Origin: CAYVWB01 sp964455395
GTDB lineage: Bacteria > Desulfobacterota > Desulfovibrionia > Desulfovibrionales > Desulfovibrionaceae
Direction: 5' to 3'
Assembly (NCBI GenBank): GCA_964455395.1
Contig: CAYVWB010000027.1
Coordinates: 1 to 51,083, forward strand
Length of the DNA stretch: 51,083 nucleotides
Shown here: positions 49,026 to 51,083 of the stretch, in pieces
Layout of the letters: every line of letters begins with the position of its first letter
Numbering within the stretch: position 1 is the stretch's first letter
Position numbers and translations under genes: made by a program
Notes under the pieces: generated by a model
The model's database searches: none
What the model was told of the DNA's origin: nothing
Seen by the model: only the letters and a program-made list of their open reading frames with translations

Positions 49026-49982
49026 TCAGGAGCCGGCGCAACGATTCAGATACCCGTTGCAGAATGCCTGCGCGTCGATCAGGCACTTGCCTTCAGGACA
49101 GAGGTTCGGCGTCAGGTAATAGCGGTCCGCACAGGCCACGGCCAGCATCCCCTCATGCAGACCGACGATGGTTCCGGGCTCCACACACCCGGCAGCGTCG
49201 TCAAGCGGGTCCCCCACCCGCCCGGGCAGCACCGTGAGTCGCAAGGGCTTGTCGGCGCCCAGGCCATCCCAGAAGAAAAACGCCCCGGGCCAGGGCGTCA
49301 CCCCGCGCACGTGGTCGTGCACCACACGGGCAGGTCTCGCCCAGTCTATCTCTCCCTCCGCCTTGGTCAGCTTCGGCGCATACGTGGCGCGCGCATCATC
49401 CTGCGGCACGGGCTTGAGGGCGTTCTGCTGCGCCAACGTCAGGGCTTCCACCATGAGCGTGGCGCTCAGCGTGGCCAGCTCGTCGTGCAAGGCCCCGGCC
49501 GTGTCGTCCACGCCGATGGCCATGGCCCGCTGCAGCACCATGGGCCCGGTGTCCATGCCGGCGTCCATCTGCATGATGGTCACGCCGGTCACCTGCTCCC
49601 CGGCCATGATGGCGCGCTGGATGGGCGCAGCGCCACGGTATTTCGGCAACAGAGACGCGTGTGCATTGAGACACCCCGAACGGGGCGCGTCCAACACCGT
49701 CTGCGGAAGAATGAGGCCATAGGCCGCCACCACGGCGATGTCCGCCTCGAAAGCGCGCAAGGCCTCCACCGCGTCGGCGTCCTTGAAGTGCAACGGCTGC
49801 ATCACCGTGAGTCCGCGCGACACGGAAAGGTTCTTCACCGCGCTGTACCGCAGTTTCTTGCCACGGCCGGCAGGCCGGTCCGGCTGGGTGTAGACGGCGA
49901 CCACTTCACCGCCTTCCCACGCCAGCAGCGCTTCCAGAATGACGGCGGCGAAATCCGGCGTGCCCATGAAGACGATTTTCAT
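49026..49982 (-). CDS. fmt: methionyl-tRNA formyltransferase
   Basis: A 318-residue Fmt, which formylates initiator Met-tRNA. Motifs: MKIVFMGTPDFAAVILEALL, LNAHASLLPKYRGAAPIQRA, GVTIMQMDAGMDTGPMV and TYAPKLTKAEGEIDW, then the OB-like C-terminal domain (about 205-318). Its start overlaps the def stop by four bases, which is the standard def-fmt pair: formyl is added by Fmt and later removed by Def. The 169 bases between fmt and the DUF116 gene hold nothing I can name. Confidence 0.95.
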   Translation of the reverse strand: MKIVFMGTPDFAAVILEALLAWEGGEVVAVYTQPDRPAGRGKKLRYSAVKNLSVSRGLTVMQPLHFKDADAVEALRAFEADIAVVAAYGLILPQTVLDAPRSGCLNAHASLLPKYRGAAPIQRAIMAGEQVTGVTIMQMDAGMDTGPMVLQRAMAIGVDDTAGALHDELATLSATLMVEALTLAQQNALKPVPQDDARATYAPKLTKAEGEIDWARPARVVHDHVRGVTPWPGAFFFWDGLGADKPLRLTVLPGRVGDPLDDAAGCVEPGTIVGLHEGMLAVACADRYYLTPNLCPEGKCLIDAQAFCNGYLNRCAGS

Positions 49983-50530
49983 GCCGAGCCCTTGTCCCCG
50001 TGATCTGCAGCGCCGGATGGCGATTGCTTGGCCTGCTTGAGGTGCTTCTTGACCCGTTTGTCATAGAGGGCCTTCTTCACACGGCCCACATGATTCAATA
50101 GAAGCGTGCCTTCCAGATGGTCGATTTCGTGCTGCAGACAGATGGCGAGCAAGCCCTCGGCTTCGATCTCCACCGGCCGGCCCTCCAGGTCCGTCCCCGT
50201 CACGGTCACGCAAGCGCTGCGCTTCACCACGGTGGAGAACTGGGGCAGGCTCAGGCAGCCCTCCTCGTACTCCATCTCGCCGGCGCAGGTCTTGATCTCC
50301 GGATTGACGATGGTGAAGAGCTGCTCGCGCAGTTCCGGACCGGTGACGTCCACCACGATGAGCCGGACGGACTCGCCCACCTGCGGCGCAGCCAGGCCGA
50401 TGCCGTTGGTTTCGTACATGGTCTCGGCCATGGACTTGGCGAGCGCCACGAGCTCCGGGGTGATCTCCTCGACGCGCTGCGCCTGCTGCGCAAGCACGGG
50501 GTTGGGATAAGTGCAGATTTCCAGGGCCAT
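49979..50530 (-). CDS. def: peptide deformylase
   Basis: A 183-residue metallo-deformylase that removes the formyl group from new polypeptides. All three motifs are intact: GIGLAAPQVG, EGCLSLP (metal Cys) and HEIDHLEG (two metal His and catalytic Glu). The C-terminus is Lys-rich (KKALYDKRVKKHLKQAKQ). A Shine-Dalgarno of the AAGGAG type stands shortly before the ATG. It is first of def-fmt and follows aspS on the same strand after 55 bases that contain short direct repeats. Confidence 0.96.
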   Translation of the reverse strand: MALEICTYPNPVLAQQAQRVEEITPELVALAKSMAETMYETNGIGLAAPQVGESVRLIVVDVTGPELREQLFTIVNPEIKTCAGEMEYEEGCLSLPQFSTVVKRSACVTVTGTDLEGRPVEIEAEGLLAICLQHEIDHLEGTLLLNHVGRVKKALYDKRVKKHLKQAKQSPSGAADHGDKGSA

Positions 50531-50585
50531 GAGGGACTCCTTGCGAACCGCCGGTACGCCGGTACGTCGTTGCGCAGCTGCGCAG

Positions 50586-51083
50586 CTACCCCGTGCGGCG
50601 GTCGGTGAGGTGCTCGGCCGGGCCGGCGGCCTTCGTCTTGGCCTGTTCGCGCAACTTGATGTGCAGCTCCCGCAGTTGCCGCGTGGAGACGGCGCTCGGC
50701 GCCTGCGTCATCAAACAGGACCCCTTCTGCGTCTTGGGGAAAGCGATGACGTCCCGGATGGACTGCAGCCGCGCCAACAGCATCACGAGGCGGTCGAACC
50801 CGAAAGCGATGCCGCCGTGCGGCGGAGCGCCGTACTCCAGCGCCTGCAGCAGGAAGCCGAACTCTTCGCGCGCAGTGGTTTCGTCCATGCCGAGCGCCTG
50901 GAACATCGCCTGCTGCTGCGCCACGGTGTGGTTGCGGATGGAGCCGCCGCCGAGCTCGTAGCCGTTCAGCACGAGGTCGTAGGCGCGCGCCAGAGCGGTC
51001 TCGGGCGCGGCGAGGCCGCCCGCCAGTGCGAAGCGCTCGGCAAGCGGCTTTGCCACGAGCTCGAGTGGGAGCGCGCCTGCCGC
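50586..51083 (-). CDS. aspS: aspartate-tRNA ligase, C-terminal part
   Basis: The 5' end lies beyond the window. The visible 165 residues are the end of the class-II catalytic domain: ARAYDLVLNGYELGGGSIRN, motif 3 GGIAFGFDRLVMLLARLQSI, RDVIAFPKTQKGSCLM and APSAVSTRQLRELHIKL, matching bacterial AspS. The frame is open to the window edge. It charges tRNA-Asp and, in many bacteria without AsnS, also tRNA-Asn. That cannot be judged here. Confidence 0.95.
   Translation of the reverse strand, partial: AAGALPLELVAKPLAERFALAGGLAAPETALARAYDLVLNGYELGGGSIRNHTVAQQQAMFQALGMDETTAREEFGFLLQALEYGAPPHGGIAFGFDRLVMLLARLQSIRDVIAFPKTQKGSCLMTQAPSAVSTRQLRELHIKLREQAKTKAAGPAEHLTDRRTG

Overview
This is a GC-rich bacterial chromosome segment with a core-genome character. 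The gene set points to a sulfate-reducer-like deltaproteobacterium of the Desulfovibrionales. The clues are an ArsR-methyltransferase fusion (SahR type) next to ahcY, the futalosine menaquinone genes mqnA/C/E/D, a flagellar block with two motB genes, an MlaEFD block, and heptose kinase rfaE1. The taxonomic call is inference from gene content. The assembly is a draft: a run of exactly 100 N lies at 33413-33512, and queA carries a single-base frameshift.

Left third (1-18 kb). A 5' fragment of tRNA-Glu(UUC) is followed by a Rho-N-like small protein and a DciA-like DUF721 protein, both on minus. On plus comes a S-adenosylmethionine-cycle block: sahR with a clear promoter and palindromic operator, ahcY, panC, a DUF502 membrane protein and metK, closed by a strong terminator. 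The next 3 kb (7.0-10.0 kb) is unusual. It carries truA, motE and fliJ on minus, a 281-bp direct duplication of the truA 3' end, an in-frame insertion in truA, and several arrays of an 11-bp periodic motif (YCGCA plus 6 variable bases). A family-2/21 glycosyltransferase and yggS precede a flagellar operon motA-motB-motB-fliL-fliN-fliO-fliP-fliQ.

Middle third (18-36 kb). A menaquinone cluster reads tetR-mqnE-mqnC-mqnA on minus with mqnD divergent on plus, and an 18-bp perfect palindrome sits in the divergent spacer. Then come an MltD-like LysM transglycosylase lipoprotein, rlmB, a 1035-residue helicase that fuses MrfA-like and MrfB-like parts, frameshifted queA, a small exported protein, coaBC, an unknown protein broken by the assembly gap, nfeD and a slipin.

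Right third (36-51 kb). A UDP-glucuronate epimerase is followed by the chromosome-partition region parA / Zn-ribbon gene / parB. Three perfect parS sites lie at 32828, 37497 and 42073. rfaE1, a GAF-PP2C phosphatase, a STAS protein and mlaE-mlaF-mlaD-lipoprotein follow in one direction and suggest phospho-regulated lipid transport. The end of the window holds a DUF1992 protein, rsmB, a DUF116 protein, fmt, def and the 3' part of aspS.

The observations most worth following are the 11-bp arrays with the modified truA, the phosphatase-STAS-Mla linkage, the MrfA-MrfB fusion, the TetR-linked menaquinone locus and the parS layout.
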